Shown: positions 8,236 through 17,856, counted from the first letter of the stretch. The stretch is 64,000 nt of DNA from Stenotrophomonas rhizophila (GCF_003651185.1 NZ_RCDC01000004.1:1350659-1414658); one strand, 5' to 3'. Program-made: numbers and translations. Notes: generated by a model from the letters alone, not told the origin.

Positions 8236-9867
8236 TCACGGCAGAGCGCGGCTCAGCACGGCCGCGAAATCCACGTCGGCCGGCAACGTCCCGAAGGCCA
8301 TCCCATGCTCGGCACCCAGCCGCGAGCGGACGAAGGCCGATGCGTTCGGGCTCTGCGCGCCCAGCAGGACCGCGGCCTGCAAGACCAGCGCCAGGCGTTC
8401 GGTGATACGGCGGGCCTGAGCTTCCTGTGGCGTTGCCGCACGCTGCATGCGTAACGCCCGCAGTGCCGCGTCATAGATCGCATCCACACCGGCCACCGCA
8501 TCCAGCTCGGCGTCCAGCGCCTGCAGCACCTGTGGTTCGCGCGACAGCGCACGCAGCACATCCAGGCACTGGATGTTGCCGCTGCCTTCCCAGATCGAAT
8601 TCAACGGCGCTTGACGATACAGCCGCGGCAGCATCGACTCCTCCACATAGCCGGCACCGCCGAGGCACTCCTGCGCTTCATTGACGAACACGGCCGCGCG
8701 CTTGCACACCCAGTACTTGCCCACCGCCGTCGTGATGCGTGCGAATGCGGCCTGCTGCGAGTCCGTCCCGGCCTGATCCACCGCCCGCGCCACGCGCAGG
8801 GCAAACACCGTGGCCGCTTCGGATTCGATCGCCAGATCCGCCAGTACGTTGGCCATCAGCGGGTGCTCGCTCAGCTGCTTGCCGAAGCTGCTGCGATGCC
8901 GGGTGTGATGCAGCGCCTGCGCCAGGGCCATGCGCATCTCGGCGGCGGCACCGAGCATGCAGTCCAGCCGCGTCATCATGACCATGCCGATGATGGTCGC
9001 CACCCCGCGCCCTTCCTCGCCCACCCGCTGCGCCCAGGCCCCGCACAGCTCCACCTCGCTGGAGGCGTTGGACCAGTCGCCAAGCTTGTCTTTCAAGCGC
9101 ATCAGACGGAACGCGTTGCGGTGGCCATCGGCCAGGCGCCGCGGCATGAGGAAACAGCTCAGGCCGCCCGGCGCCTGCGCCAGCACCAGGAAGCCATCGG
9201 ACATCGGCGCGGAGAAGAACCACTTATGGCCCACCAACGCATAGCTGCCATCGGCCTGGGGCTCGGCCCGCGTGGTGTTGCTGCGTACGTCCGAGCCGCC
9301 CTGTTTCTCGGTCATGCCCATACCCAGGGTGATCCCGGCCTTGTCGGCAATCGGTACGTCACGCGGGTCGTAGTGAGGCGCTGCCGCCTTGTCCGCCCAG
9401 GCGGCGAGCGACGGATCCTGGCGCAACACGGCGACCGCAGCGTGGGTCATCGTCAGCGGACAACTGGTACCCGCCTCGGCCTGGTGATGCAGATAGCTCA
9501 ACGCCGCGCGTGCCACGTGCGCACCGGGGCGACCATCGTGCCAGGACAGCCCGGCCACGCCATGCGTTTTCGCCGCCGTCATCAGCTGGTGGTATGCCGG
9601 ATGGAACTCGACGGTATCGATGCGATGGCCCTGTGCATCGTGGGTGCGCAGACGCGGGCGATCGCGATTGGCATCGAAGCCGATCCGATAGAGCTCATCG
9701 CCGGCGAGATCGCCATAGCGCGCCAACTGGCCCGCGAACGCGGCGCCGCCTTCGCGCTGTACTGCCTCGGCCAGCGCGACGTCGTCGGCCCACAGATTGC
9801 GCCCTCCGAACGGTGGCGGCTGGTTGCTCACCTGATGCGTTTCGAACGCGGGCAATGCAGACGTCAT
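8236..9867 (-). CDS. aidB: AidB-like acyl-CoA dehydrogenase (adaptive response protein)
   Basis: 543 residues, matching E. coli AidB (541). The start at 9867 is set by AAGGAGG nine bases upstream. Diagnostic blocks include LGMGMTEKQGGSDVRSNTT near residues 180-200, where ordinary acyl-CoA dehydrogenases have a related FAD-site block, and the long C-terminal helical DNA-binding region typical of AidB. AidB is a flavoprotein induced by alkylation damage; it binds DNA and is proposed to protect or deactivate alkylating agents. The gene is divergent from a four-gene DNA repair operon, separated by only 109 bases, so shared control is plausible. A generic isovaleryl-CoA dehydrogenase is less likely given length and motifs. 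Confidence 0.88.
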   Translation of the reverse strand: MTSALPAFETHQVSNQPPPFGGRNLWADDVALAEAVQREGGAAFAGQLARYGDLAGDELYRIGFDANRDRPRLRTHDAQGHRIDTVEFHPAYHQLMTAAKTHGVAGLSWHDGRPGAHVARAALSYLHHQAEAGTSCPLTMTHAAVAVLRQDPSLAAWADKAAAPHYDPRDVPIADKAGITLGMGMTEKQGGSDVRSNTTRAEPQADGSYALVGHKWFFSAPMSDGFLVLAQAPGGLSCFLMPRRLADGHRNAFRLMRLKDKLGDWSNASSEVELCGAWAQRVGEEGRGVATIIGMVMMTRLDCMLGAAAEMRMALAQALHHTRHRSSFGKQLSEHPLMANVLADLAIESEAATVFALRVARAVDQAGTDSQQAAFARITTAVGKYWVCKRAAVFVNEAQECLGGAGYVEESMLPRLYRQAPLNSIWEGSGNIQCLDVLRALSREPQVLQALDAELDAVAGVDAIYDAALRALRMQRAATPQEAQARRITERLALVLQAAVLLGAQSPNASAFVRSRLGAEHGMAFGTLPADVDFAAVLSRALP

Positions 9868-9976
9868 CACGGCGACCTCCTTGCAGACAGATGCACCGAT
9901 TCTGCCGCATCCCCCTGCAGGCCGCCGTTCATGCGGATTCTCACCTCCTGCACGAGCGCGGCGGCACAGTGCAGAC

Positions 9977-10984
9977 ATGAACACCGATGCCGACAACGAA
10001 GACCTGGTGGTGCTCCGGCCCGAGGGGCTGTACTGCCCGGCCGGTGATTTCCACATCGACCCGTGGCGGCCGGTGCCGCGTGCGGTGATCACGCACGGCC
10101 ATGGCGATCACGCGCGCAACGGCATGGGCCATTACCACTGCACCACGCAGACCCTGCCGATCCTGCGCTGGCGCCTGGGCGATGTGGACTGCACCGCGCA
10201 CGCGTACGGCGAGCGCTTCCCCTTGGGCGACACCGAGGTCTCGCTGCATTCGGCCGGGCATGTGCTGGGCTCGGCCCAGGTGCGGATCGCGCACGCGGGA
10301 CGGGTATGGGTGGCCTCGGGCGACTACAAGCGCCAGCCCGATCCGAGCTGCGATCCGTTCGAGGTGGTGCCCTGCGACACCTTCATCACCGAAGCGACCT
10401 TCGGCCTGCCGGTCTACCGCTGGCCGGACACCGCGCAGGTGGCCGCCGACATCGTGGCCTGGCGGCGCGAATGCGAAGCACGTGGCGAGGCGGCCGTACT
10501 GCTCTGCTACGCGCTCGGCAAGGCGCAGCGGATCCTGGCCGAACTGCTGCCACTGGATGACCAGCCTGCGCTGCTGCATGGCGCGATCGCCACCGGCGTG
10601 GCGGTCTACCGCGAGGCCGGCATTGCGATGCTGGCCACCGAGCCGGTCAGCGAGCAGGCGCGCGGTGCCGAGTTCGCCGGCAAGCTGATTCTTGCCCCGC
10701 CCTCGGCCGCCGGAAGCGCGTGGATGCGCCGCTTCAAGCGTGCGCAGCTGGGCTTCGCCTCCGGCTGGATGCGGGTGCGTGGCAACCGCCGCCGGCGCAA
10801 CTACGATCGCGGCTTTGTGGTCTCCGATCACGCCGACTGGCCCGACCTGCTGCGCACCATCGCCGAAACCGGCGCGCGACGCGTGATCGCCACCCACGGC
10901 AATACCGATGCGCTGATCCGGTTCCTGCGCGAGCGGGGTGTCGCCGCCGAAGCGTTCGCCACCGGCTACGGGGACGAAGAATGA
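9977..10984 (+). CDS. Ligase-associated DNA exonuclease (metallo-beta-lactamase fold)
   Basis: 335 residues of the beta-CASP/SNM1-related nuclease family that co-occurs with bacterial ATP-dependent ligases. The metal-binding HGHGDHA motif is near residue 38, a SAGHVLGSAQ block with another metal ligand near residue 95, an SGDYKRQPDP block near 115, and a late SDHAD block near residue 283. Expected role: Mn-dependent trimming of damaged DNA ends. It is the first gene of the repair operon; its TGA overlaps the ligase ATG (ATGA at 10981), indicating translational coupling. Upstream in-frame codons lack a signal, so the ATG at 9977 is preferred. Confidence 0.88.
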   Translation: MNTDADNEDLVVLRPEGLYCPAGDFHIDPWRPVPRAVITHGHGDHARNGMGHYHCTTQTLPILRWRLGDVDCTAHAYGERFPLGDTEVSLHSAGHVLGSAQVRIAHAGRVWVASGDYKRQPDPSCDPFEVVPCDTFITEATFGLPVYRWPDTAQVAADIVAWRRECEARGEAAVLLCYALGKAQRILAELLPLDDQPALLHGAIATGVAVYREAGIAMLATEPVSEQARGAEFAGKLILAPPSAAGSAWMRRFKRAQLGFASGWMRVRGNRRRRNYDRGFVVSDHADWPDLLRTIAETGARRVIATHGNTDALIRFLRERGVAAEAFATGYGDEE

Positions 10985-12585
10985 AACGCTTCGCCGCGCT
11001 TTACAGCGAACTCGACCGCAGCACCGCTACCGGCGACAAGCGCGCCGCGCTGGTGCGCTACTTCCAGCAGGCGCCACCGCACGACGCGGCATGGGCCCTG
11101 TTCCTGCTGGCCGGTGGCAAGGTCACCAGTGCGCGGCAGAAGATCGCCGGCAACGCCGAACTGCGCGCGTGGGTCGCCGAGATGTCCGACACACCGGCGT
11201 GGCTGGTGGACGACAGCTATGACCAGGTCGGCGATCTGGCCGAGACCCTCACCCTGCTGATGGACGACCCGGTGCAGGCCGGGGCGGATATCGCGCTCGC
11301 CGACTGGATCGAGCAGAAGCTGCTGCCGGTCGCCAATCAACCCGAGCCGGTGCGCCACGCCGCGGTCACGCAGGCCTGGCAACACCTTGCCTTCGACGAG
11401 CGGCTGGTGTTCAACAAGCTGCTGACCGGCGCGCTGCGCGTGGGGGTATCGCAGCGGCTGGTGCAGCAGGCACTGGCCGAATGGTCGGGCCTTGATATCG
11501 CGCGCATCGCCCAGCGCATGCTCGGCAGCTGGGTGCCCACGCCCGGGCTGCTGGCGGCGCTGCTGTCACCGGAAGAGCGGCCGGAAGATCGCCAGCAGCC
11601 CTACCCGTTCTTCCTGGCCTCACCGCTGGAGGCGGAGGTCGACACGCTCGGGCCGATCGAGGACTGGCTGCTGGAATGGAAATGGGATGGCATCCGCCTG
11701 CAGGTGCTGCGCCGCCAGGGCGAGGTCGCGCTGTGGTCGCGCGGCGAAGAACGTCTGGATGGGCGCTTCCCGGAGATTGAAGCGGCGGCGATGGCGCTGC
11801 CCGATGGCTGCGTGATCGATGGCGAACTGCTGGCCTGGGCCGACGGCGATGATCTACCGCTGCCCTTCACCGCGCTGCAGACGCGCATCCAGCGCCTCAA
11901 ACCTGGCCCCAAGACGCTGCGCGATACGCCGGTGCGCGTGCTCGCCTACGATCTGCTCGAACTGGACGGTGACGACCTGCGCGCCTTGCCTCTCTCGCAA
12001 CGGCGTGCGCGCTTGGCCGAGGTGCTCGCCACGCTGGCGGACCCGCGCCTGATGCTGTCGCCGGCGGTCCGCGTGGCGGATTGGAGCGCGGCGGCCGCGC
12101 AGCGCGATCTGGCCCGCGAGCGCGGTGTGGAAGGGCTGATGCTCAAACGCGGCGACTCGGTCTACCAGGCCGGGCGCCGGCGCGGCGACTGGTGGAAATG
12201 GAAGATCGCCCCGCTGACCATCGATGCGGTGATGATCTACGCGCAGTCCGGCCACGGCCGGCGCAGCACGCTCTACACCGATTACACCTTCGGGGTGTGG
12301 GACGGCGAGACGCTGGTGCCGGTGGCCAAGGCGTACTCGGGCCTGGACGACAAGGAAATCCTGGCGCTGGACCGCTGGATCCGCGCGAACACGATCGAGC
12401 GCTTCGGGCCGGTACGCAGCGTGCGTGGCGAGCAGGTGTTCGAGCTCGGCTTCGAAGCGGTGAACCGCAGCAAGCGGCACAAGTCCGGCATCGCCGTACG
12501 CTTCCCGCGCATCCTGCGCTGGCGGCATGACAAACCCGCCAGCGAGGCCGACACCCTGGCCCAGCTGCAGGCACTGGCGCGGTGA
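10981..12585 (+). CDS. ATP-dependent DNA ligase
   Basis: 534 residues. An N-terminal DNA-binding domain (about 1-200) precedes the nucleotidyltransferase core with motif I EWKWDGIRL; Lys234 is the residue adenylated by ATP. Later ligase motifs are visible (IDGELLAW near 280, EGLMLKR near 383, WWKWK near 401), followed by an OB-fold domain. This is the second, non-NAD ligase of many bacteria, thought to seal breaks in repair rather than replication. It overlaps the exonuclease by four bases and the helicase by four bases (GTGA at 12582). The family is the one always associated with the Lhr-like helicase and exonuclease genes found here. Confidence 0.92.
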   Translation: MKRFAALYSELDRSTATGDKRAALVRYFQQAPPHDAAWALFLLAGGKVTSARQKIAGNAELRAWVAEMSDTPAWLVDDSYDQVGDLAETLTLLMDDPVQAGADIALADWIEQKLLPVANQPEPVRHAAVTQAWQHLAFDERLVFNKLLTGALRVGVSQRLVQQALAEWSGLDIARIAQRMLGSWVPTPGLLAALLSPEERPEDRQQPYPFFLASPLEAEVDTLGPIEDWLLEWKWDGIRLQVLRRQGEVALWSRGEERLDGRFPEIEAAAMALPDGCVIDGELLAWADGDDLPLPFTALQTRIQRLKPGPKTLRDTPVRVLAYDLLELDGDDLRALPLSQRRARLAEVLATLADPRLMLSPAVRVADWSAAAAQRDLARERGVEGLMLKRGDSVYQAGRRRGDWWKWKIAPLTIDAVMIYAQSGHGRRSTLYTDYTFGVWDGETLVPVAKAYSGLDDKEILALDRWIRANTIERFGPVRSVRGEQVFELGFEAVNRSKRHKSGIAVRFPRILRWRHDKPASEADTLAQLQALAR

Positions 12586-15047
12586 CCCGACGCGAGGCCA
12601 TGGCCCGGCTGACGGCGTGGTTCGCCAGCCGGGGCTGGGCGCCACTGCCCTTCCAGAAAGCGATGTGGCGGCATTACCTGGCCGGCGCGTCCGGCCTGCT
12701 GCACACACCGACCGGCAGCGGCAAGACGCTGGCCATGTTCGGTGGCCCGTTGCTGCAGGCGCTCAACAACCCGCCCCCCCGAACCACCCGCGGCCGCGCG
12801 AAGACCCCCGTACCCGTCCTGCAGGTGCTGTGGATCACCCCGCTGCGCGCACTGGCCGCCGACACCGCGCGCGCGCTGCGTGAGCCACTGGATGCCCTCG
12901 GGTTGGACTGGCAGGTGGGCCTGCGTACCGGCGATGCCAGCGCGCGCGACAAGCGCCTGGCGCGAGAAGGGCGGCTGGATGTGCTGGTGACCACGCCTGA
13001 ATCATTGGCGCTGCTGCTGAGCTATCCCGACACGATGGCGCGCCTGCAGCACCTGCGCTGCGTGGTGGTGGACGAGTGGCACGAACTGCTCGGCAACAAG
13101 CGCGGCGTGCTGCTGCAGTTGAATCTGCGCCGCCTGCGCGATGCCCTGCCCGCGCTGCAGGTGTGGGGACTGTCAGCGACGCTGGGCAATCTGGACGAAG
13201 CGCGCGAGGTGCTGTTGCCCGATGTGCCCGATGCCCCGCTGGTGGCCGGCGCGCGGCCGCGCCCGGTCAGTGTGGAGACGCTGCTGCCCGCGCAGGGCGA
13301 GCGCTTCCCGTGGGCAGGCCACCTGGGTCTGTCGCAGTTGCAGCGCGTGCTCGAAAAACTGCTGACGGTGCGTACCAGCCTGCTGTTCACCAACACCCGT
13401 GCGCACGCCGAGCTCTGGCATCAGGCGCTGTCGGCGGTGTGGCCGGAAGACCCGGCCACACTCGCCCTGCATCACGGCTCGCTCGACCCGGCGTTGCGCC
13501 GCGCGGCCGAAGAAGGCCTGCGCGAGGGCCGCCTGCGCTGCGTGGTCGCCACTTCCAGCCTGGATCTGGGTGTGGATTTTCCCAGTGTCGACCAGGTGCT
13601 GCAGATCGGCAGCCCCAAGGGTATCGCACGGTTGCTGCAGCGCGCGGGGCGCGCCAGGCATCGTCCCGGCGAATCCGGGCACATCGTGTGTGTCCCCTCG
13701 CACGCGCTGGAGCTGGTGGAATACGCGGCTGCGCGGCGCGCGCTGGCCCACGGCCACATCGAAGCACGCCGGCCGCTGCGCTTGTCGCTGGATGTGTTGG
13801 CGCAGCATGCGGTGAGCTTCGCACTCGGCGGCGGCTTCGATCCGGACGTGCTGTTCGAGCAGGTGCGGCGCACACACGCGTTCGCCGGTCTGGATCGCGC
13901 GCACTGGGAGGGCGTGCTGGAGTTCATCGTGCAGGGCGGCCGCGCGCTGTCGCAGTACCCGGATTTCCACAAGGTCGTGCGCGATGACGATGGCATTTAC
14001 CGCGTGCACGACCGTCGCGTCGCGCTGCGGCACCGGTTGTCGATCGGCACCATCACCAGCGATGGCAGTGTCATGGTGCAGTTCCTGCGCGGCGGCCGGC
14101 TGGGTGCGGTGGAAGAACAGTTCCTCAGCCGGCTGCGGCCCGGTGATCGCTTCCAGTTCGCCGGCCGCCTGCTGGAACTGGTGCGGCTGGAGAACCTGAC
14201 CGCCTACGTGCGCGTGGCACGCGGCGGCGATGGGGTGGTGCCGCGTTGGCAGGGCGGTCGGTTGCCGCTGTCGGACGCGCTAGGGCATGAAATGGAAACA
14301 GTGCTGGCCCACCCGCCCGAGAGCCCGGAGATGCAGTGGCTGGCGCCGCTGTTGGCGCTGCAGATGCGCCTGTCGGCCCTGCCTGGGCCTGAGCTGCTGC
14401 TGGTGGAGCATGTCCGCCGGCGCGAAGGCCAGTTCGTGTTCGTGTATCCCTTCGCCGGCCGTCAGGTCAATGAAGGGCTGGCCGCGTTGATGGCGATGCG
14501 CTGGACGCGCCTGCAGACCAATACGTTCGGCTACGCGGCCAACGATTACGGTTTCGTACTCGCCCCGGCACGTGCGGTTGAGATCGATGCGGCACGCGTG
14601 CGCGCGTTGCTGGAACCACAGGGACTGCTTGCGGATCTGCGCGAGAGCCTCAATCTGGGCGAGCTTGCCCGACGCCAGTTCCGCGACATCGCGCGCGTCT
14701 CCGGCATGCTGGTACCCGCGCTGCCGGGGCGGACACCGCGCAGCCTGCGTCAGCTGCAGGCCTCCAGCGGATTGCTGTTCGACGTCCTGCGCCAACATGA
14801 TCCGGATCACATCCTGCTGACGCTGGCCGAACACGAAGTGCTGCACGATCAACTCGATATTGAGCGTCTGGCCCGCGCCCTCACCCTCTGCCAGGCGCGG
14901 ACGCTGAGCCTGCAGCATCCGGCCAGCCTGGGCCCACTGTCCTTCCCCCTCTGGGCCGAGCGGCTGCGCGGCCAACTCAGCAACGAAGACTGGAAGACCC
15001 GCGTCCTGCGCGCTGCACAGCAACTGGAGAAGCGCCATGGCGCCTGA
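12582..15047 (+). CDS. Ligase-associated DEXH-box helicase (Lhr-core-like)
   Basis: 821 residues starting at a GTG that overlaps the ligase stop. Superfamily 2 motifs: Walker A PTGSGKT near residue 46, DEXH variant VVDEWHELL near 164, LSATLGN near 198, and motif VI QRAGRARH near 351. A winged-helix plus beta-barrel region of the Lhr-core type follows. Lhr proteins are 3'-5' single-strand DNA translocases that unwind RNA:DNA hybrids. This is the shorter ligase-linked form, lacking the long C-terminal extension of classical Lhr (over 1,400 residues). It overlaps the following gene by 11 bases, consistent with a single coupled operon. Confidence 0.9.
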   Translation: MTRREAMARLTAWFASRGWAPLPFQKAMWRHYLAGASGLLHTPTGSGKTLAMFGGPLLQALNNPPPRTTRGRAKTPVPVLQVLWITPLRALAADTARALREPLDALGLDWQVGLRTGDASARDKRLAREGRLDVLVTTPESLALLLSYPDTMARLQHLRCVVVDEWHELLGNKRGVLLQLNLRRLRDALPALQVWGLSATLGNLDEAREVLLPDVPDAPLVAGARPRPVSVETLLPAQGERFPWAGHLGLSQLQRVLEKLLTVRTSLLFTNTRAHAELWHQALSAVWPEDPATLALHHGSLDPALRRAAEEGLREGRLRCVVATSSLDLGVDFPSVDQVLQIGSPKGIARLLQRAGRARHRPGESGHIVCVPSHALELVEYAAARRALAHGHIEARRPLRLSLDVLAQHAVSFALGGGFDPDVLFEQVRRTHAFAGLDRAHWEGVLEFIVQGGRALSQYPDFHKVVRDDDGIYRVHDRRVALRHRLSIGTITSDGSVMVQFLRGGRLGAVEEQFLSRLRPGDRFQFAGRLLELVRLENLTAYVRVARGGDGVVPRWQGGRLPLSDALGHEMETVLAHPPESPEMQWLAPLLALQMRLSALPGPELLLVEHVRRREGQFVFVYPFAGRQVNEGLAALMAMRWTRLQTNTFGYAANDYGFVLAPARAVEIDAARVRALLEPQGLLADLRESLNLGELARRQFRDIARVSGMLVPALPGRTPRSLRQLQASSGLLFDVLRQHDPDHILLTLAEHEVLHDQLDIERLARALTLCQARTLSLQHPASLGPLSFPLWAERLRGQLSNEDWKTRVLRAAQQLEKRHGA

Positions 15048-15681
15048 ACTGCCGATCACCCTCGCCGGCGAAGCCGTCCACCTGCTCGGCGCGCGTGCGC
15101 TGCATTGGCCGGCGCGCAACGCGCTGTTGATCGCTGACCTGCATCTGGGCAAAGCGGACCTGTTCCGGCGGTCGGGCATCGGCCTGCCCAGCGGCGGTAC
15201 GTCCGATGACCTGCAGCGGCTGGGCGCGATGGTGCAGCACCACGACGTGCGCCATCTGTGGATTCTCGGGGATGTGCTGCATGGCGCGGCGCATCGCGCG
15301 GCGTGGTACCGGCAGTGGCAGGGATGGCGCGAGCAGCATCCTCACCTGTGGATCGGCGCGCTGGAAGGCAATCACGACCGGGTGTTGCCCAAGGCCGACC
15401 TGGGCATCGAACTGCTCGGCGAGCGTGTGCAGGAGGGGCCCTTCCTGCTGCGCCATGCACCGCAGCGCCAGCCGGGCCTGCATGTGCTGTGCGGCCATCT
15501 GCACCCGCTGGCGCGCCTGCCCGGCATGCAGCGGCGGTGGCCGTCGTTCTGGATGCGCGAGGGAATGACGATCCTGCCGGCGTTTTCCGGATTCACCGCC
15601 GGCATCGCACCGGTGCTCGGTGCCGGCGAGCAGCTGGTGGCCTGTGTCGAAGACCAGGCCATCGCGTTGCCGGCGCGCTGA
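15037..15681 (+). CDS. pdeM: Ligase-associated DNA damage response endonuclease PdeM
   Basis: 214-residue metallophosphoesterase. Metal-ligand motifs occur in order: DLHLGK near residue 29, GDVLHG near 74, GNHD near 110 and GHLHP near 151, matching the binuclear calcineurin-like fold. The PdeM family is characterised by gene linkage to ATP ligase, exonuclease and Lhr-like helicase, all present immediately upstream. It starts inside the end of the helicase gene. No terminator was recognised in the short 45-base gap to the convergent small gene. Confidence 0.87.
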   Translation: MAPELPITLAGEAVHLLGARALHWPARNALLIADLHLGKADLFRRSGIGLPSGGTSDDLQRLGAMVQHHDVRHLWILGDVLHGAAHRAAWYRQWQGWREQHPHLWIGALEGNHDRVLPKADLGIELLGERVQEGPFLLRHAPQRQPGLHVLCGHLHPLARLPGMQRRWPSFWMREGMTILPAFSGFTAGIAPVLGAGEQLVACVEDQAIALPAR

Positions 15682-15726
15682 TTCGGGCAGCGCGCGACGT
15701 CAGTGGCCCCAACTACCTTGCCTGGA

Positions 15727-15996
15727 TCAGGCAGCCGAAGCCAACAGGTCCGGCATCAACCGGATATCCGGTGCGTTCGGATTGGGCCGTACGGGTTGCC
15801 GTTGGATCGCGGTCAGCATGTCATGGGCGGCGGCACGGATGCGCGGATGGTGCTCCGGCGCGGCGTGCGTGATGAGGCTGGTCACATGGAACTCGAACAC
15901 GTCTTCCATCACGTCCGGCTGATCCTCATGCAGCATCTGCAGTAGTCCGCGCAGTTTGCGGATTTCACTTTCCAGAGTTTCGGCCGAGAACAGCAT
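15727..15996 (-). CDS. Uncharacterised 89-residue protein
   Basis: I do not recognise this family. The start at 15996 is supported by AAGGAG eight bases upstream. The protein is soluble, with a predicted helical N-terminal half (ETLESEIRKLRGLLQMLHEDQ, acidic and amphipathic), a His-containing middle (HAAPEHHPRIRAAAHDM) and a Pro-rich tail. No signal peptide or membrane segment is seen. It is monocistronic: the repair operon converges from one side and a 252-base gap lies upstream. Coding status is supported by the ribosome binding site and by codon composition like that of its neighbours, not by homology. Confidence 0.6.
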   Translation of the reverse strand: MLFSAETLESEIRKLRGLLQMLHEDQPDVMEDVFEFHVTSLITHAAPEHHPRIRAAAHDMLTAIQRQPVRPNPNAPDIRLMPDLLASAA

Positions 15997-16248
15997 TTCA
16001 ATCTCCTTGGGTTGCGATCGGTCCACCGGACCGTAGGTCGCAAACGCAGCATCACCGTACCACCCCGCCGTCGCGGGCCTCCAAGCGATCAGGAATCGGA
16101 CGCGCATGGGCGGTGTCAGCAGGGCGCGCATGGACAAGCGCGAGCGCTGCGTTTGCCAGGGTGTTGTCCCATGCCAGCGGTGAGTCCACCGTCAATGAAT
16201 GTTATTCACGCCTTCACATCGGCGTGCGCGCACCGATACGCAGGGGTA
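15997..16248. other. Intergenic region without a recognised gene
   Basis: The 252-base gap between the FAD monooxygenase stop and the 89-residue gene holds the latter's ribosome binding site (16001-16007) and presumably its promoter. I see no strong hairpin terminator, RNA gene or repeat. Confidence 0.5.
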
Positions 16249-17496
16249 TCAGCGGATGCCATCCGTCGCTCGCGCGGCATGCATCGCCTGCACGAAAGCG
16301 GGCGACAACGGCAGTCTGCCCAGCCAGCCACGTTGGGTTCCGCTGAGCACGCGGAGCATATGCCCGCGCCCACCCGGCACGCGGCCCATGGGTTGGAACA
16401 GCACATCGCGTGCGCGCGCCAGTCCATCGCGTTCGGACTGGAACAAGGGCGTCAGCCATCGACTCCAGTACTGGTAGATCGCCACGTGGGCGCGCCGCTG
16501 CACCTGGTAGGCGCGCAGCGCGACCTCGGCATCGGCGTGCGCGCGCAGTGCGTCACGCAACGCCAGCGCGTCCATCAGCGCCATGTTCACGCCCTGCCCC
16601 AGCTGTGGACTCATCGCGTGCGCCGCATCGCCGACCAGCACCAGCCGCCCGCGATGCCAGCGCGAGAGCACGGCGTCACGGTACCCGGCGCGGGCCAGTT
16701 GACCCGGTTCGGTCACGCCGGCGAGGCGCTCGTGCGCCTGCGGCCACAGCGTGGCGATCTCGTCGAGCCAGCGGGCCATGCCGTCACGCTCCCACTGTGC
16801 GAAGCGGTCACGCGGCAGGCTCCAGAAGAAACTCAGCTGCGGCGCATCGTTGCCCGGCCGAGTCCCAACCGGCAGCAGCCCGATCATCTTGCGCGCGGCC
16901 ACATAGCGTTGCCGCAGTTCATCCACGTGCGGCCAGTCGCCGCGCGGCAGCAGGCACCACAGCGCGCCCCACGGGTATTCGCGGTCCAGCGTGGTGCCCT
17001 GCACCTGCGCGCGCAGCGAGGAGGCGGCACCATCGGCAGCAATCACCAGATCGTACGGCCCGTGCCAGCGCCCGTCCGCATCACGCACGCGCCCCTGCGC
17101 GGTGTCCACCTCGACGATGGCGGTACCGGCCTGCAGGTTGCCCGGCTGTTCCCACGCAGCTGCCAGCAGCGAGAACAACGCGCCGCGCTGCATGCCCACG
17201 CCGTGCAGTGCGGCATCCAGATGGACGTACCGCATATCCATCACCGCGCGTCCGCACGGCGTCTCGCCGTACAGGCGGCGCACGGCAGCGCCGTGACGGA
17301 GCACCGCGGGCAGCAGCCCCATCTGCCAGAGCACGTCCAGACCGCTGGGCTGGAGCAGGAAGCCTGCACCGACGGGTCCCGGGGTTGCGGCACGCTCGAA
17401 CACGTGCACATCGTGATGATCGCGTGAAAGCAGGATCGACAACGCCTGCCCGGCGGTGCCGTAGCCGACGATGGCGATGGTGCGAGGTGGAGACAT
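16249..17496 (-). CDS. FAD-dependent monooxygenase (PHBH-like aromatic hydroxylase family)
   Basis: 415 residues from the ATG at 17496; an in-frame GTG at 17508 would add four residues. An N-terminal Rossmann motif (IAIVGYGTAGQ) binds the FAD ADP moiety, and the conserved RLVLVGDAAHAMSPQLGQG block near residue 290 contacts FAD ribityl, as in flavoprotein hydroxylases of the UbiH/PHBH group. A DG-type motif appears as LVIAADGAASSLR near residue 150. The substrate is unknown; relatives hydroxylate aromatic or quinone-like compounds with NAD(P)H and O2. The gene follows the cold-shock gene on the same strand but is isolated from it by a strong terminator, so it must have its own promoter overlapping that hairpin region, or rely on read-through. 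Confidence 0.82.
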   Translation of the reverse strand: MSPPRTIAIVGYGTAGQALSILLSRDHHDVHVFERAATPGPVGAGFLLQPSGLDVLWQMGLLPAVLRHGAAVRRLYGETPCGRAVMDMRYVHLDAALHGVGMQRGALFSLLAAAWEQPGNLQAGTAIVEVDTAQGRVRDADGRWHGPYDLVIAADGAASSLRAQVQGTTLDREYPWGALWCLLPRGDWPHVDELRQRYVAARKMIGLLPVGTRPGNDAPQLSFFWSLPRDRFAQWERDGMARWLDEIATLWPQAHERLAGVTEPGQLARAGYRDAVLSRWHRGRLVLVGDAAHAMSPQLGQGVNMALMDALALRDALRAHADAEVALRAYQVQRRAHVAIYQYWSRWLTPLFQSERDGLARARDVLFQPMGRVPGGRGHMLRVLSGTQRGWLGRLPLSPAFVQAMHAARATDGIR

Positions 17497-17513
17497 GCGC
17501 GTACTCACTGATG

Positions 17514-17542
17514 AAAAAAAAACCCCGCCGAAGCGGGGTTTT
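17514..17542 (-). terminator. Rho-independent terminator of the cold-shock gene
   Basis: Read on the minus strand, a GC-rich stem closing on a UUCG loop (17521-17528 with 17533-17540) is followed by eight or nine T. It sits directly upstream of the FAD monooxygenase start. Confidence 0.9.
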
Positions 17543-17561
17543 CAATGCGCAGCTGAAAGAA

Positions 17562-17768
17562 TCACTCAGCCGGCACGATGTTCGAGGCTTGGGCGCCCTT
17601 CGGGCCCTGGGTCACGTCATAGGTGACCTTCTGGCCTTCCTGCAGACTGCGGAAGCCCTTGGAGTTGATCGCGGAGAAGTGCGCGAAGACGTCGGCGCTG
17701 CCGTCCTCCGGCGAGATAAAGCCAAATCCCTTGGCGTCGTTGAACCACTTGACGGTACCGTTCGGCAT
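17562..17768 (-). CDS. Cold-shock domain protein (CspA family)
   Basis: A 68-residue single cold-shock domain, the normal length for CspA proteins. RNA-binding motifs RNP1 (KGFGFI) and RNP2 (DVFAHF) are intact, with the NGTVKWFND start of beta strand 1. It binds single-stranded RNA or DNA and melts secondary structure as an RNA chaperone. The gene has a leader of at least part of the 88-base gap to mtnP; CspA genes are often regulated through their leaders, but I could not confirm a specific element. Temperature responsiveness is not shown, since many paralogues are constitutive. Confidence 0.93.
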   Translation of the reverse strand: MPNGTVKWFNDAKGFGFISPEDGSADVFAHFSAINSKGFRSLQEGQKVTYDVTQGPKGAQASNIVPAE

Positions 17769-17856
17769 GGTAATGCGAGACCTTCTTCTATGAATGGGTG
17801 GTGTACGCTCAACCAGCGCACTGGCGGAGTATGCAAACCTTGTACGGTAATGACAA

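Noticed and set aside
9868..9976. LexA or Ada box in the aidB-exonuclease gap
   Set aside because: No sequence matching a LexA palindrome or Ada site was found by eye.
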